From Dicaeum eximium (taxonomy: Eukaryota > Chordata > Aves > Passeriformes > Dicaeidae): 64,000 nt of DNA. This document shows, one piece after another, positions 23,111 to 35,813 of the stretch. Within the stretch, counting starts at the first letter, position 1. Each line of letters starts with the position of its first letter. The notes under the pieces are model-generated. The model saw only the letters and a list, made by a program, of their open reading frames with translations. It was not told the origin of the DNA and did not search any database. The stretch is from the NCBI GenBank assembly GCA_013396995.1, contig VWZP01010946.1:1-64000 (forward strand). Direction: 5' to 3'. Made by a program: the position numbers and the translations under genes.

Positions 23111-26100
23111 CAGCAAAGGAGAGATGGGCAAGGCAGGAGGTCTGAAATGATCGATTTTAGTACAGTCAGAGCATGGGCACTTCATTCCTGGAATATCTCG
23201 TGTGTCCAACAAACACAGAGTTTAAGGACAGGTGTAATTTTAGGCATGAGACTAATCTCCTGATGTTTTGTGCTTGTGTGAAGCATCTGTCAGCAGGCAC
23301 AAAACTCTCCAGAAATTAGAATTAATTTTGAAAAAAAAAAAAAAAGTTTTCTATCACTAAAAAAACCCAAAAAAGCTTGACAAATGAGCTAATAAAGAGA
23401 TACATTAATAACTCCCTATTGTAATCTATTAGAGTCTTCAGGAAAAAAAACCCTGAGCTTCTGCACAGACCTTTTGCCCACCAAGTATAGCTTAAAGGAC
23501 GTGTTTTCCTTAGACACTTAATATCAAATTAAAGTGAAGTGAGACCAGAAATCCTGGTGGACTCCTCTGCTGGAGCTAATTAGTGTGTCCTGGAGCTGCT
23601 TCCCAGCCAGGCAAAGCTGAGGACACTGGAAGCTGCCTCTGCACCCAGGCTGGACTGAGGCTTCACACGTGCTGGTTGTGCCTCCCAGGAAACTACTGTG
23701 CATAGTGATCAAAAAAGGTTAGAGCTGGGCAGGAATTTTCCACTGAAATCCATTCTTCAGCAGAAAAACCCCACAGTCACTTGTAACTGCCTCTCTCCCT
23801 GACACAAAGCAAAAGTGGATTTTCATCTGCACAGTCTCCCTGGCATGGGGGGCTATGGTGGTAATTGATGATGAAACCAGTGTATCAGGGAAAGGAGTGA
23901 AGAATGCATTTTCAAGCCTTCCATTTCATAAAGACACCCATGTGTTATTTCATATATGCATTCAAAGCTATAAAGCACATTTGTTTTACACTGAATTCTG
24001 CTCTATTTATTGGACTATAATTCACTTGTGTGTATAACATGCCTACATTAATAACATCATTGGGGGTTGCAGTGATCTTATAAATATCTTGTTACACTTG
24101 CAGAGGTCAGAAAAATCCAGCCTCATAACTACTCAATCAAAACATCCATAATCATCTAGTACAAACATTCCAAACTCATGTGTCAGCATATCATAGTCAC
24201 CAGAAAAATTACAAACAGGAACAAAAGACAAACTGTAATGCCATCATTCTCCTCTGCTCTGCCATTATTATTTTTTAAGTTGTACCACTTGCAGAAACTA
24301 GTTGGTTTGGGTTTTTTCCAGCAAATTCTACTTCTTTATGTTGGAAGGATGTTTGCTTCCTTCCCTGTTATTTCATTTAAACAGCAAGTCACTCCAAGGT
24401 GTTCTCCCTGCCATGTCCTGAGGAAAACTCCTTTCTTCTTTTATTGCATTTTGTCCCCCATGGCCTTGTCAATCGAAGTTTTCCTTAGAGAATTCTCTGC
24501 TCTAGTTCATGCAGGTTGCACCAAGGGAGATGCTGTCAGTTCAGGGAGCCACGAAGGGAGGATGATTCCATGAGATTTTTGAACTGCAAATCATTGGGGC
24601 AAAACAGTAGCATAGAAAATGCAATTTAATACTGAAATCAAAAAGAAAATATGGGGTTTTCCACACTTTTTTTTTTTTTTTCAGGCACTTGATAACAAAT
24701 TGTGTGAAATTTCAGTCTTTCAAGTTTGACCAGATTTTGGAAAAAACCGAAAGTGATGGAATACAAAAATTTCTAGAACTAGAAAGATAGAAATTGTGAT
24801 TTTTTTGCCAGCTCTAATCAAAATAATTTTATTTGAAATGAAGCAAACAAAACACACCAATCCCAAGTTTTTCAAAACAATTCTTGCTCAAGGAAAACAT
24901 CAATCAGTACAACATGGGCTATGTCCAACTATATTAAATAATGTTGCTATTTATATGTTATTTGTATTTTAATGTGTGTTTTAAGTCTCAGTTCAGTCCC
25001 AATTCAAATACACACAAGTTCCATTGGTTGAACATATGTGATATATTCTTTGAAAAATATATACTTCTTCTTTCCTTCCTATTTCCAGTTTGCACTTTTT
25101 TGGTGAGACAAAACCAGGAGTGAACTGAGTTTAAAGTCTAACCAAAGATGGCTTGAGTGTCTACACAGACATTTTAGAAGAGCCAGAGCACAAGTGCATT
25201 AATTCCACATCTGCATCACCACGTTCAGTGCATGTCTAGGAGCTCTCTAGTGTTGTTCCTAGATGTTTATCTTTTTCTGCAATGACAGAACAATAAAATA
25301 TAAACTTTTATAAAGGCTTTCCCTTACTGTAGCCAAGGACTGAGGTTAAATCACTTAATGGAGGAACAGCCACAACCCAAGCAAGCCTCCTGTGATTAGT
25401 AAATGGATATAAATAGACAGTGATATTTGTCCCCACTCTCTCAGGTAAAGCTGTAACTGTGATCCTTGCACAATAATTTTAGCAGGGATTCAGTAATATG
25501 ACACATTTATCTAATATAAAGATCACAGAAAGTACAATGGTCAGATTGTAAGGATTAATTCCCCACATTCATATCTTCCCCAAGAAATCTGCATTTTGGC
25601 AATGTTAGAAAAAAACTTAATTCATTATTAGAAACACCTTTCATTATTGTTTCTTTTCTCCAATTTCCAATTTTTTTTTCCATATAGACCTTTGAGAGTT
25701 CATATTGTGGTTTTGATCTATTTGGCTTAGTGTTCTAAGTTATATTGAATTTAATCATGGGGTCACTTGAACCAAGTGGCTTTGCTGTTTCTAATCTACT
25801 AACTGCACATTTCTGCTGAGATTGGAAAGGACAAGTCCTATTAGTACTCTGACACCACAGGTCAATAACTCTTTATTTCTTCTATAATTTTATTTTTCGT
25901 TGTGCCATGCTTTTCAGTTTTCCCAGCTCATACTGGGAAATTGAAATCACCTATCACTACAGCCTGTTTGTTTTCTTATTTTCCTCATGTTGTGCTGAGG
26001 ACTGCTGCTCTTTCCCTTCTAGTGATGGCTTGTTCCAGGAGCAGCCAGAATCTTTTACTTTACATAGTCCACTGCTAAGATGTGCAAAAAGAGTTATTTT

Positions 26101-27458
26101 AGAAGAAAACATACATTTTCAGGTGGAAAAGAAATTCAGCAGATTCCTCACATATTTCTAATCTAATTCTTTATATTTAATTAAGTTTAACCTCCTTGAC
26201 AAACTCTTCAAGGACATCACAGGAGCAGTTTAAGTTGCACGCTGCGACCGAATTCAAATACAGTTTTGTTGCTACTCTGACTAAATGCTATAAAGCAGAC
26301 AGTCTTCAAGGGTAAATGCCCATGAAGCTCTATATTCACTTTCTGAGAATAACAACTCTTGATAACACACATACAAAAGTTCTTTCTGTATAAAAAAGTA
26401 TTAAGTAAATAGCAGGATATCACTATTAGCAGCAAAGCTGCAATATTACCTTTTTGTTAGGAAGGTTAATTGAACTATTTCCTCCTTATGGCAGCAATGG
26501 TTTCTAACAGAGATGACTAAATAATAAAACTTTTTTTACAAGTTAATCGGAAAGAAACATCAAAATGTGTGGACTATGCTGTGCAATGAAGTTTTCTCTT
26601 GGTAGTTTCTTGCTCTGTACAGCCTGCTTAGGTGGTGCAAGCTCTTATCCTGCAGCTTACATTCACAGTCACCATCCCATCAGTTAGCAAGAAAGTGATG
26701 GTCATTTAATGACAAGGTCCTTAATTAGACATATTTTTATCTTTATGGTTCCTATATTATGTTCTAGTGATGATACTAGAAGTGATGATTCTTATTTTGG
26801 AGGTGTGGAAGAAAACTAAAAAATGAAAAAAAAAACCCTCAGGTAAGTCTTCCATAGAGAAGAGAAAATATTTTTATTTTTACCTACTGTTACCCAAATA
26901 GAAATTATATTAAAACAATTTTTTAAAAAAATCCTATTTTTTATGTCGTCTTCTTCTTTTCAAATCAGATCTGATAATTGTCGGGGTCCGAAAATTGAGA
27001 ATGCCCATTAAAAGAAATTACAGTTCATTTCTTTCCTGCTCACAGGGCATGGATTATCTTCAGTCCTCCCATATCACATAGAGGAAATATTTACTATTGT
27101 AAGGCCTTGAAATTAAAAGCAAAACCTTTGTTTGTTCAAGTTCAACAAACTTGAACTTCTGTCATAGCACAAGTATATAAAATGCAAGTTACTCAAATGG
27201 AGACATATCAATGTATATTTTACCATGATCTGAGTCAGAGCACATAACTGATTTCTTTTGGTTTACTCCCTAAATATGGTAAAACTCACTGGTGGAAAGT
27301 TAGAGGTGCTACCAAATACACAGCACTCAAAAGAAAAAAACCCACAGCTTAATCTGGCATTTATTTTTGTTCTCTCTAAGTAAGTGTGTATAGTTGTGAT
27401 ATTTTTCTGTATTTTAGTCTTACAGATGATAGTGCATATCTTTATAAATATTTGTACA
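23111..27458. other. Non-coding sequence, nothing firm recognised
   Basis: A+T-rich unique DNA. Poly-A (23331-23345) and poly-T (24668-24681) runs and A8C3-type blocks at 23443 and 26826 occur. The 131-codon frame at 24178-24573 (plus) has no recognisable domain. The palindromic segment at 27134-27156 is listed separately. Confidence 0.5.
27134..27156. repeat. Inverted repeat, 9-bp arms
   Basis: GTTCAAGTT and AACTTGAAC flank a 5-base loop CAACA. Exact pairing; no known function. Confidence 0.8.
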
Positions 27459-27500
27459 TGTATATATATATACTACATACATAAATATATATATATATAT
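27459..27500. repeat. Imperfect (TA)n repeat
   Basis: Two TA dinucleotide runs, tatatatatata and atatatatatatat, are split by 'ctacatacataaa'. This is an interrupted microsatellite. Confidence 0.9.
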
Positions 27501-28800
27501 CAGTCTCCACACATACATGTATATTTATAAAGAGGGAAAGCAAGTTATCATGGCTTTATATAAATGCATTGAGTTAAAAAGGGAAAAGGGAGAATAAAAT
27601 TAGCTTGGCATGACTGTGTGAGATTAGACACTAAAATTATCTTCCTGCAGTCATATTTAATTCTCTAAACAGCTTTAACTAATTTGCTTAGGTACACTGC
27701 TTTTTAGTGAAACTAATGAAAAGTCATGCAGCCTCTGCGTTCATTTTTGGTGAATACTCAAACCTCTAAATGTAATAAGACTTTTTTTTAACCTTTTGTT
27801 TTAATAATTTCATCTCTAAAACACTCTCTTTGCTTATTCAAGCTGCCATTTTAGGCAATACCTTGTGCTAGAAGTGCTCATATTCCCTAAATTATTAATT
27901 AGGGAACTTAATTTTCAGACAAAATATGTAAACTTGCCTGAAGTTTTCCAAAGATAATTGCAGCGCTGTTGCAAAGAGTTCTCTGTAAGTAATCTGTATT
28001 TAGTTTGCACAAAGTAACTGTTAGTGAGTAAAACGGGAAAATTACTTCTAAAAACTTCTGGCAAGTTTTCATATTTTATCTGAAAATTGCATGTGGAAAA
28101 AGCAAGTGCAGCCTATGGAACATTTGTAGCATATTAACACGGATTTTTGTTTGGTGTACTAGCTGCCCAAAAGTTCAAGGATTTCAAAAGTGTAATGTAA
28201 TTTTGCATTATAGAAGATCTATGCTATCCTCTGCTGCCACTAAAATCAATCCAAAATTCTCAAAATGTGTTTAAACTGGTGTAATTCCATTCTAAATGCA
28301 GAACTCTAGGCCATAGATTCCGTGCTGTTGCTAACACTGCCATGACCTGAGCACTAATAAGGTGCTAATTAGGAACTGCCATTTTAAGTCTATCTTGCTT
28401 TTGCATGTGAATTTACCATATGCTCCAGATCAGATTTCCTACTGTGAAAGAGCTGAGATGGCTCAAGTGTGTGATATGCAATAAACCACTGCTTTTCACT
28501 GTCCTCTTCTCTAAAGATGCCTTTCATCTGTGATTGCAAGTGCAGGTTTTTGAGAGGATTGCCATATGTTCTTTTTTTGTTTATTTTATCTGCTCAAAAA
28601 ACCTGCTTTGGAAAATCATGGTATAGTGCTAGAGAACTGTCCATGATGAATACCAAGAGCTACCCATGTGACTGCATTGTTCAGACATTTAACAGGGTCT
28701 ATTTATTAATATTAGAGATTTGCAGCAAAATGAATCATTTATTCAAAGCTGTTGTCTGTTGTAATATCTTTAGATTATTTAAACTACACTTCATTCCACT
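27501..28800. other. Unique A+T-rich sequence, possibly conserved
   Basis: There is no gene I can support. 27880-28300 is free of simple repeats and has the even, information-dense look of some conserved non-coding elements; this is inference. The 139-codon frame at 28517-28936 ends in a stretch derived from the TTTG repeat and is Cys/Phe/Leu-rich, so it is not called. Confidence 0.45.
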
Positions 28801-28846
28801 TTTTTGTTTGTTTGTTTGTTTGGTTGGTTTTGGTTTTTTTTTTTGG
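28801..28846. repeat. (TTTG)n / G-T low-complexity tract
   Basis: Repeated TTTG units pass into TTGGTTGG and a T run. Its G-and-T-only composition matches the tracts at 4034 and 60736. Confidence 0.92.
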
Positions 28847-30404
28847 TATCCAGACATCAAATCTAGAAGAAATAGCTGGTGTTACAGAGGAGCCACCTGT
28901 CCCATTCAGCTTTCAATTGTAGCTTTTCAGTCCTAAATTTAATCACAGTAAATAGGAACAGTCTTTTTCTTGTCACAGTACACAGACTTTCCAAACTATG
29001 CATTTCTCAGAACACAGATACTGTATGCAGAGCTGAAAATGAGAAGACAGCTTTAATTTGTAAAAAAACCAAACCCTACAAAGTTCAGTTTGACAGTCAA
29101 TTCAATGACAATCAATATTTCATTTTGTTGTTACAAAACTAAGCAACTATTGTCAAACAATTTCTGTATGACATAGTGAAAGTGGGAACATTAATATTAA
29201 GTTCCCTCTATGTAAACTAACAGGAAAAATGATAGGATGGAATTTAGAGATTAATAGGCTTGCTAATATCTGAATCAATATTGCAAATCATGATAGCAGA
29301 GCTGGCTGCTTATTTCTTGGGGGAAAAAATCAGCAAACTAATAGCACCATTAGGTGCAGCAAAGAATATCTCAGCTCCTTCTGGCTGGTTTATTTAGATC
29401 CCTTTTTGTTTGCCTGGAGACATAAAAGATCCCCACAGAGTGAGACACCATCACCTTTTAAGAGAAAAAACAGAATTATTCAATTAATATTATTAATGGA
29501 GATCTAATATTCAAATCAACGATATTTTAAATAATGTTACAAAGAGCACAGTAAGAGCACATGGCATAGAAGAAAAGTGGAAGACAGCCTAAGAGAATTC
29601 ATGAAGTGTTTACTCTCTGGGGAAGTGAGTACAGTACAAAAACTCAAAACTTCAGAGCAGCTCTGCTGATCCTTTAATCACTGCATCCCCCAATGAAAAC
29701 AAAACTACAGCCAGAAGTAAAACACCATTCTTTGAATTCCTGTGCTTCTCTCAGGGCTGCACTGCTGGCATTTGCTGAGCAGCAGCCCCAAATCCAGACC
29801 CGAGGGAGGAGCCCTGCTGATGCTGGGCAGTCACTTGTCCCCAGAATCCCTCAGAGTGGGAAGCCCTCTGGTCCTGCTCCATCCCTGAAAAGCATCCTCC
29901 TCTCAGCTCACCAAAATGCCTCTCTGCAGCTGACAAATTTGTGCTAGCAGACAAAAATAACTCTGCAGGGGAAGTTTACAAGTACTTGTCGACGTGTGTA
30001 TAAATAAATGTTGCTCTTTCCAAATTTACCCTGGGTATTCACCTTTCATATCCCCTAGGGCCCACCCAGAACTGCAAAGTCCCAAAACACCACAGTGTAC
30101 ATCAGAGATTAAATTTAACCCTGTTAGAAAAACGCCTGGTATAAGAAAAGAGTGGTGATTTTGGGCATAAGATGCTGGACAAGGTCAGGGAAGGGTAAGG
30201 TTTGGCTCAGCAGCAGAGAGCTTTGGTGACCTTGAACAGATGTTTGCACCTCAAGTCCTTTGTAAAACAGTTCTGTAAGGTCTGCTCTGTAAAGTTCTGT
30301 AAAGAGCCAATCTTTAGCCAAAACCTGTTATGTGATGGAACCAGGCAGTTGTTGTAGGGACTTAAAATGAGACTGATTTTCTGTTGTGTAAGCAGGATGG
30401 CAGG
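28847..30404. other. Non-coding sequence, nothing recognised
   Basis: Unique sequence. A slightly G+C-richer stretch at 29740-29940 opens frames on both strands (84 and 67 codons) and is not called as coding. Confidence 0.5.
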
Positions 30405-30480
30405 AATCAGAAAGGGTGGAAAAGACCTCCAGGTTCAGCCATCAAGAACTTCCTAATCTAGGCCTACCCACTGAATTCCA
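30405..30480 (-). mobile_element. Possible remnant of reversed CR1 3' end
   Basis: The words 'ggaatcagaaagggtggaaa' and 'agacctccaggttcagcc' resemble the reverse-complement CR1 tail (gaatcatagaat..ggttggaaaagacctc..). The match fades after about 75 bases and the rest is unclear. It may be a very old copy or a chance likeness. Confidence 0.35.
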
Positions 30481-33400
30481 GACTCACTTGGAGACATCTT
30501 TGTCATGAACATTCCTGCTTGGATGATTTTCGACTTTATTTGAAGGACCTTATGTCCCTCAGTTTTTTGGAGAAAATAACCTAATGTGAGGCCTTTCATA
30601 GCTTTCCATTGGCCATGGAAAGAAAACATCAGAAAATTAGTATTTTGGATGATGGAAAAACTCTCAGAGAGAATTTAATATGTTAGGGGAATGAGAAAAG
30701 CAGAAAAACTATCAAAGTAATATCATGGTAGAGATGCAATTCAGGCAGCATATCGAGAGAAGTGAGGGCAAAAAAGAGAGAAAAGTTGCACTTTGAAAAC
30801 CTCACAGGCTGAAACACAAAGTGCTTGCTTTCATTTGCAGTTAAAATTCACCCAGTGTCAAAAGAAATAGGCAAAAATTGCTTTCATCCCCACAGACCTT
30901 TGTGTTTTGTACCCCAGGACAACCCCTGAGCAGTCTCCAGGGGAAAGGGAAGGAAAGGGGAATGCACAGAAGTGTCCAGGTCTGACCTTTCATTCTTTCT
31001 GCCTGAGAACCCCAGTAGTTTTTTCCTCTCTCATTATCAGCACACATTTCAGCTGCTGCCATGAGGAGTGGCATTCTGGTTCTCTGCAGTCAGTCAGTTA
31101 TTTATGGAGCATGACTTTCTTCCTAATTTACAGCACTTTCTCATGGAGTACCCAGCTAGCAACCTGCTTACTCTTGCTCATATAGTTTTATTTATAATAA
31201 CTCTTGTGTTAAATGTAAACAGACCAACCCTATAATATTCTATACCCATTTAGAGGTTTAATTCCAAGATAAGTAGAACAGGAGGAGTAACAGCTTGGTG
31301 TTACTGAACTCAGGAGCAAATCTGTATTCTTTTTCTTGAAGTTCATAGAAACTATGTCAGAAGAGATCAACAAGTCCACAGCAATGTGATTCACAGGACA
31401 TGTAGTGTAGTTCAGGAAAACACAGTAAAAATAACCTTACATAAGCATGTCATGTGTTAGCCTTGTATTCTCTGCTCTTTCTGTCCCCCAGAAGCACAGT
31501 AGATGTGGGTTTAGTTTTATTTTTTTTTCATCAGAGACGTGGCTGCTGAATTCTTCAGTCATTGGTAAACACTCCCCAGAGTAGGTCCATTTATTTCTGT
31601 TGGGCCATTTATAAAACAAATTACTGTGCATGCAAGGTAGCAATAATGACAACTGCTCCCTGCAAATAAATACTACCTGAAGGCTAAGAAACCTGGTGGA
31701 AGCATTGCTTACTTGAATAAAGAACAAAGCTTGTGTTTAAAGTGTGAACATTTTGTTTGTTTATCCAAGCAGCATTTAATCCAAGCATGACAACAATAAA
31801 ACTTTTTACTTCTCTTTTCCCATCACTCCAGAGCCATGGTTTGCAAAATGAAAAATGACTTACTGCTTTAGCAGTTATCCTCATTTTTCCTGGTGATGGC
31901 TGGTTAGTGTCCATGGACTTCAGACTAGCGAATTTTGCAAGGGATGCAAATGAATAATCCTTCATTTGCTTTCAGTTTCTAGGAAAATAGTTTTGTTACC
32001 TGCTCCTTGTTTTAAAATGTCAACAAAATTCTCATGAAGCCTCTGGGAATAACTTATCACCAGCTGATCATATTCTATGTTACAACACAATAAGCCTCTC
32101 ATGTCACTGCTTTCAAATCCTATTTTTAAAAAAAATCAAGAGTTTACATGCCATGGAATCAATGGGAAAATGGGAAATGCTCATTCACTAGAAATTAATT
32201 TGGTATTCATCATAACAGCATTTATCAGAATGTATTCAATTGGCATTCCTGTGGCTGTCACACGTAAGAGAGTTCAATTGCAATGTACACAGCTAATGAG
32301 GATATAAACTGTTACTGAATCAACATTACTGTGCAACATTTTCTTATTTGCAGAATTCACATGCTTCAGGTTTTGAAGCAAGGGAAGAATAGAAGAGAGA
32401 CTTTGGAAGGAAAACGAAAATTATATGCATGTGTGCTTTCCCACTATTTACTGTGTAATATCATTTTTTTCTAGACACCTGCTGCTTCCCACCTAGTTTG
32501 TGTGCATTTCTTTATACAAGATCTTCAACTCATCGTTCTCTACATTTTTGGTTTTTTTTTTTTCAAGGTACATTCAATTACTCTTATTCTTTTACTTGTG
32601 TACTATGTGCTTCCTTCCTACAGTGTTCCTGCAACACTTTAATTTCTGCATTTTCAAAAGAAGAAAACTGGATTCATGCTTCTTTTTCCTTGGTGGGATG
32701 AGGAGTAGCCTTAATGTACAGAACAATTCCTGTTTCAGGGATCTTTCGAGCTCTGTTGTCCATAGTGAGTTTTTAATGTGGATCCACCTCAAGTCCCCAT
32801 TCCAGAATTTCTGCAAAAATCCTGAAAAATCAGATAATTCTCAGCAATGATATCAAGAATTTCAAAGCATATAGTGCATTTTCTTAAATCCTTTTACTAT
32901 ATCCACCCTTTCCACTAAACTCTGCAGCACAAAATTATTTGAGGTTAGAAGAACAAGATTTAAGTCTGTGTAAGCAACTACTCTAAGAAATTAGATCATT
33001 TACTTAGTGTCTGAACTGAAAACTGTTAAAACAATGGAAAATTTATAAAAGCTTGTCATGACTAAAAGTGTGCCAAATGGCTGTTAAAAATGTGATTTTG
33101 TGAGTGCAACTAACTCATGTGTAATGATTTAAGGTGAGTGCAAGAAGCACAGCTTCGTTTATATCAGAGTTGGTTTTTTTTTTCCATGAAGTTATCATGC
33201 TCCCAGCTGTGTTTGCTTAAGCACTGAAACATATTTGGGCCTGGCAACCAGCTAAATAACAATTTTTCTTGTTAGTTAGAATTTAGAAGCAGCATAATGA
33301 GAAGAGGAAATCTTTATCAGACAGAATTATCAAAGCCTTGCCTTCATTGAGGTAACACAAATATTTGTGTGTGCTTGAAGAAGAAGAAAACTGAGAAGAG

Positions 33401-35390
33401 ACTGCAAGAATAGATTCTAACGAGAGTCTATAAATAGGATACCGTAGTAAGAGATACAGAAAGTTAAAGGGCTAAGACCTCTTCTTATCAAAATGAGAGT
33501 CCTGCATAAAGGGAGAGCCAAAGCTACATCTAAAATCACTTTTCAGTCTCTAGTATATAAGGCATACCTATTTCAATTTTAAAATAAGGATAGGGTATAA
33601 AAAATGCCGACATAAGACACTACTTTGGGTGTATTTTAAAGTCATTTGAAGCTTGTTTGTTTTACTGTGTTACTTCCCCCCCAAAATTATCAGCATACAA
33701 AACCTGAGAGATCTCTGAGTCCCTGATGTCTGGTGAGATCATAAGGCTGGAGAGAGCTGGAACCACCAAAGTTGTTTCCATGCAGTAGTGAAATGTTGGT
33801 CACAAATTACATATACCAGCTGAACATCAAACATAATGTGCACATATATAGTGGGCTTTAACTGAAATAATCTTTACTGTGTCTACTAAATCCCTGCCCT
33901 GCCCCAAATATATTGCTTTCTTGGAAAACATTTCCCCTTTCACATCAGTGATTCTGCTGCCAAGTTCTATCCGCTCATCATCTGCAATTCAATTTTGGGG
34001 AATATGTTCAGCTGCTTAAATTCTCTGCTCAGCAGACATGCACTGGGTTTTGTTTTCTACCAAAAATTAGAAAAGGTGTTTGAAAAGTACTGAACAAGAA
34101 TGGAAAAATAGCTGTTAGCACTTTTAAATGTTTTCCTCTAATCACATAACTGGAAGAGCATCCATTTAGCCAAAGGCTGCTCCCAAGTCAGCAGTCATAC
34201 CTGTGCTCCACGTGGCTCTTCTATTACTTACAGATTGTTATTTGCTCTAAGTAGCAATCTAAATAATTCCTGCAGCTCCATTTTATGATGATATTATCAA
34301 TTTTTGTTCCTGTTTTTTGTTCCTTCAGTGCCTTTGGTATAGGATAAATGACCCATTTGATGAGAGTTAAATACAGGAAGGTAAAACCAGGTCATATTAT
34401 TGTGCCAGAAATGTGTGTGCAGCACATGACATAAGCTTCAGCCCAGCAGGGGTTTAGGCTTTATTGACAGGCCTGAAAACATTATCTCATAAATTCATTG
34501 CACATAATTCCTGAGTAATCAAGGATTTTGAGCATTTTTATGTGTTTTTTTTTTTTTTTAAATGAAATATGTATATTACAGATTGAAAATAATGAATGTT
34601 ATGATTGGGAGAAATGTATCACTTATATGTACTCAAAGCCTTCAACCAAACCCTTTCATTAAAGAAGAATAATTGCAGGCTAAATATTAAAGAAGTTGGA
34701 GCCTCCTTTAGGTAGAAATCTAAAGTAGCAAAAAAAACCTTACACTGCCATTTTTTTTCAGATAAAACACATTTAAACATAACATAAAAACATAGTGAAG
34801 TCCACCTGAGACCACAGCAACTCAGTTTAAGGGTGTACAATGACAGAAGCAGGGCTTTGAAGTCACAGGTCCATGCCCACCATTTGCTGGTGTAATTTTA
34901 CGAAGTCCAAGTTTTCAAGAGCAAATTGCCTTTTCCAGGCATTCCCATTGCTGCCATCACTGGAAGATCTCCCAGAAAAGGACAGCACAAGGATGCTGAG
35001 CAGGCACAGATGCACCCAGGACCTGCCCATCCTCCCCCAAGGCCTTTGCTGAGAGGCAGCAGAAGCTCTTTTCTGCTTCTGCAGAAGAGGTTAAACCAAA
35101 AACCCAGGCCACAGAGCTCCCCCAAAAGGGCTGGTCTTGGATCTCTGCTCAGTTGGTTTGGATTGCAGGAGATAATTCTGTCTGCCAGGTATTGAACTGT
35201 GCAATGCAGGCATCTACAGTCAAACTGCTTGGCTGAATGCCCTTTGCAGTAACCTTAATTCATCTTACACTAAATTAGGACATCTAAATCCCTGCCACCA
35301 AACCACCCAACAGCTCGGAGGACAGTGAGGCAAAGAACATATTTAATTATTTTCCAATAAGCTCTACTATTTACCTGTTCTCTCCATGAA
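30481..35390. other. Non-coding sequence, nothing firm recognised
   Basis: Unique A+T-rich DNA. A T15 run lies at 34545-34559. A G+C-richer stretch at 34930-35190 opens frames on both strands (89 and 75 codons) without a known motif. A POU octamer ATGCAAAT occurs at 31944-31951, not beyond chance. Confidence 0.5.
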
Positions 35391-35438
35391 TGTGTTTCCT
35401 AATAACAATATCCATGTGTTTCCCAATAACAATATTCC
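35391..35438. repeat. 24-bp tandem duplication, two copies
   Basis: Units 35391-35414 and 35415-35438 share TGTGTTTCC and AATAACAATAT and differ at about three positions. Confidence 0.9.
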
Positions 35439-35749
35439 TTGTTCATTAATACAGTGTCCCCTTATGTCTTTATTCTCTGTCCCCTATAGAAATTTTTCAA
35501 TAAGAATAAGATTCTTCAGATTATATTAGCAAAGTATGTACACTGCCAATGTCCACTCTCATTTTCATTAAATGATCCTTTTATAGATCTTATTCTTCTT
35601 ATGCCCTTGTGTAATGCTGAGGTTTCTTAATTTTTCATGCAATATAGCTTTCATTTACATTTTATTCATTTAAACTGTCCTTGTCTATAGGGAACATGCT
35701 ACATCCATACAACAGATTTCAAGGGTCCATTGTTTCTGCACTGAGCATC

Positions 35750-35813
35750 AGGATAAAGAACTGGAAAAGACAGTTATAATAAGGATAAAAGACTAGAAAA
35801 AGACAGTTATATT
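35750..35813. repeat. 32-bp tandem duplication, two copies
   Basis: The block AGGATAAAGAACTGGAAAAG...ACAGTTATA is repeated from 35782 with a few substitutions and a one-base length change. Confidence 0.85.

Noticed and set aside
24178..24573. 131-codon plus-strand frame
   Set aside because: No recognisable motif and ordinary non-coding composition.
28517..28936. 139-codon plus-strand frame
   Set aside because: Cys/Phe/Leu-rich with a part coded by the TTTG repeat; no family signature.
32354..32475. Open frame after the acceptor tcttatttgcag at 32353
   Set aside because: No credible donor; the frame runs into a TAG; A+T-rich chance opening.
34290..34385. Strong acceptor near 34328 with AAG/GTAAAA donor
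   Set aside because: All three frames contain stops between the two signals.
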